Assembly: GCA_905182905.1 (NCBI GenBank)
Contig: CAJJDH010000065.1
Location: 1 to 32,171 of the forward strand
Reading direction: 5' to 3'
Source of the DNA: a marine gamma proteobacterium HTCC2089
Lineage (GTDB): Bacteria; Pseudomonadota; Gammaproteobacteria; Pseudomonadales; Azotimanducaceae
Length of the DNA stretch: 32,171 bases
Shown: positions 31,987 to 32,171 of the stretch, piece after piece
Layout of the letters: every line of letters begins with the position of its first letter
Position numbering within the stretch: the first letter of the stretch is position 1
Position numbers and translations under genes: made by a program
The notes under the pieces: generated by a model
Told to the model about the DNA's origin: nothing
What the model saw: only the letters and a program-made list of their open reading frames with translations
Databases searched by the model: none

Positions 31987-32171
31987 TTCTAAAAGCCTTG
32001 TTGATTAGTTTTTGGTCGTACTGGAATAAGTTTACTTCTTTACGGCTGCAAATTTTCCAATTCTGCCAAAGTTTTTTAGCCTAGATTTGCACCCAACCCC
32101 GGCGGGCAAGCTCACATCGTCAATGCACTGCCATTATCCGATAGCCATTTACGCTTAATTTTATAATCAGG

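Overview
The window looks like a chromosomal segment of a marine, aerobic, proteorhodopsin-bearing gammaproteobacterium. It begins inside a tmRNA gene encoding the tag ANDENYALAA, as in E. coli. It carries a complete opsin plus retinal-synthesis cassette, and many of its genes suit an oligotrophic heterotroph (2-oxoglutarate oxygenases, a molybdenum hydroxylase, glyoxalase-fold proteins, CoA-type enzymes, an amino-acid/cation symporter). Base composition is moderate and even. I cannot name the genus from sequence alone.

Layout. 1-1252: 3' part of ssrA, its terminator and a broken P4-type integrase next to it (a decayed island scar). 1253-5412: a MATE exporter, then a two-gene molybdenum hydroxylase of the isoquinoline-oxidoreductase type. 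5505-7729 (minus): two non-haem iron oxygenases of different families. 7820-10831 (minus): a very large orphan flagellin. 11168-11653: a glyoxalase-fold protein. 12171-18406: a blue-tuned proteorhodopsin, a strong hairpin, then crtE-crtI-crtB-crtY-blh, mostly overlapping or abutting, giving the full route from prenyl diphosphates through beta-carotene to retinal. 18522-22025: a glutathione transferase, a MAPEG protein, a lipoprotein esterase and an LCM-type methyltransferase. 22100-23215 (minus): a peroxiredoxin-like gene. 23453-30552: a serine hydrolase, a crotonase-fold protein and a probable four-gene minus-strand operon (amidohydrolase, sodium/alanine-type symporter, short-chain dehydrogenase, glyoxalase-fold protein). 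30721-31986: a DUF1993 protein and a GNAT acetyltransferase.

The most notable item is the gene at 22100-23215. Called naively it is two ORFs separated by an in-frame TGA. That TGA falls exactly where a peroxiredoxin-like protein has its reactive cysteine (F-W-TGA-P-P-C), the frame stays open on both sides, and a hairpin with the geometry of a bacterial SECIS element follows directly. I read it as one 371-residue selenoprotein with a UxxC redox centre, preceded by an unfamiliar N-terminal domain and followed by C-terminal membrane segments. No selenocysteine machinery (selA, selB, selC, selD) lies in the window, so the host genome must supply it.

Other points to examine are the 1003-residue flagellin with two copies of a roughly 190-residue adhesin-like module and no flagellar neighbours, the hairpin that separates opsin from carotenoid expression, and a crotonase that lacks both usual catalytic glutamates.
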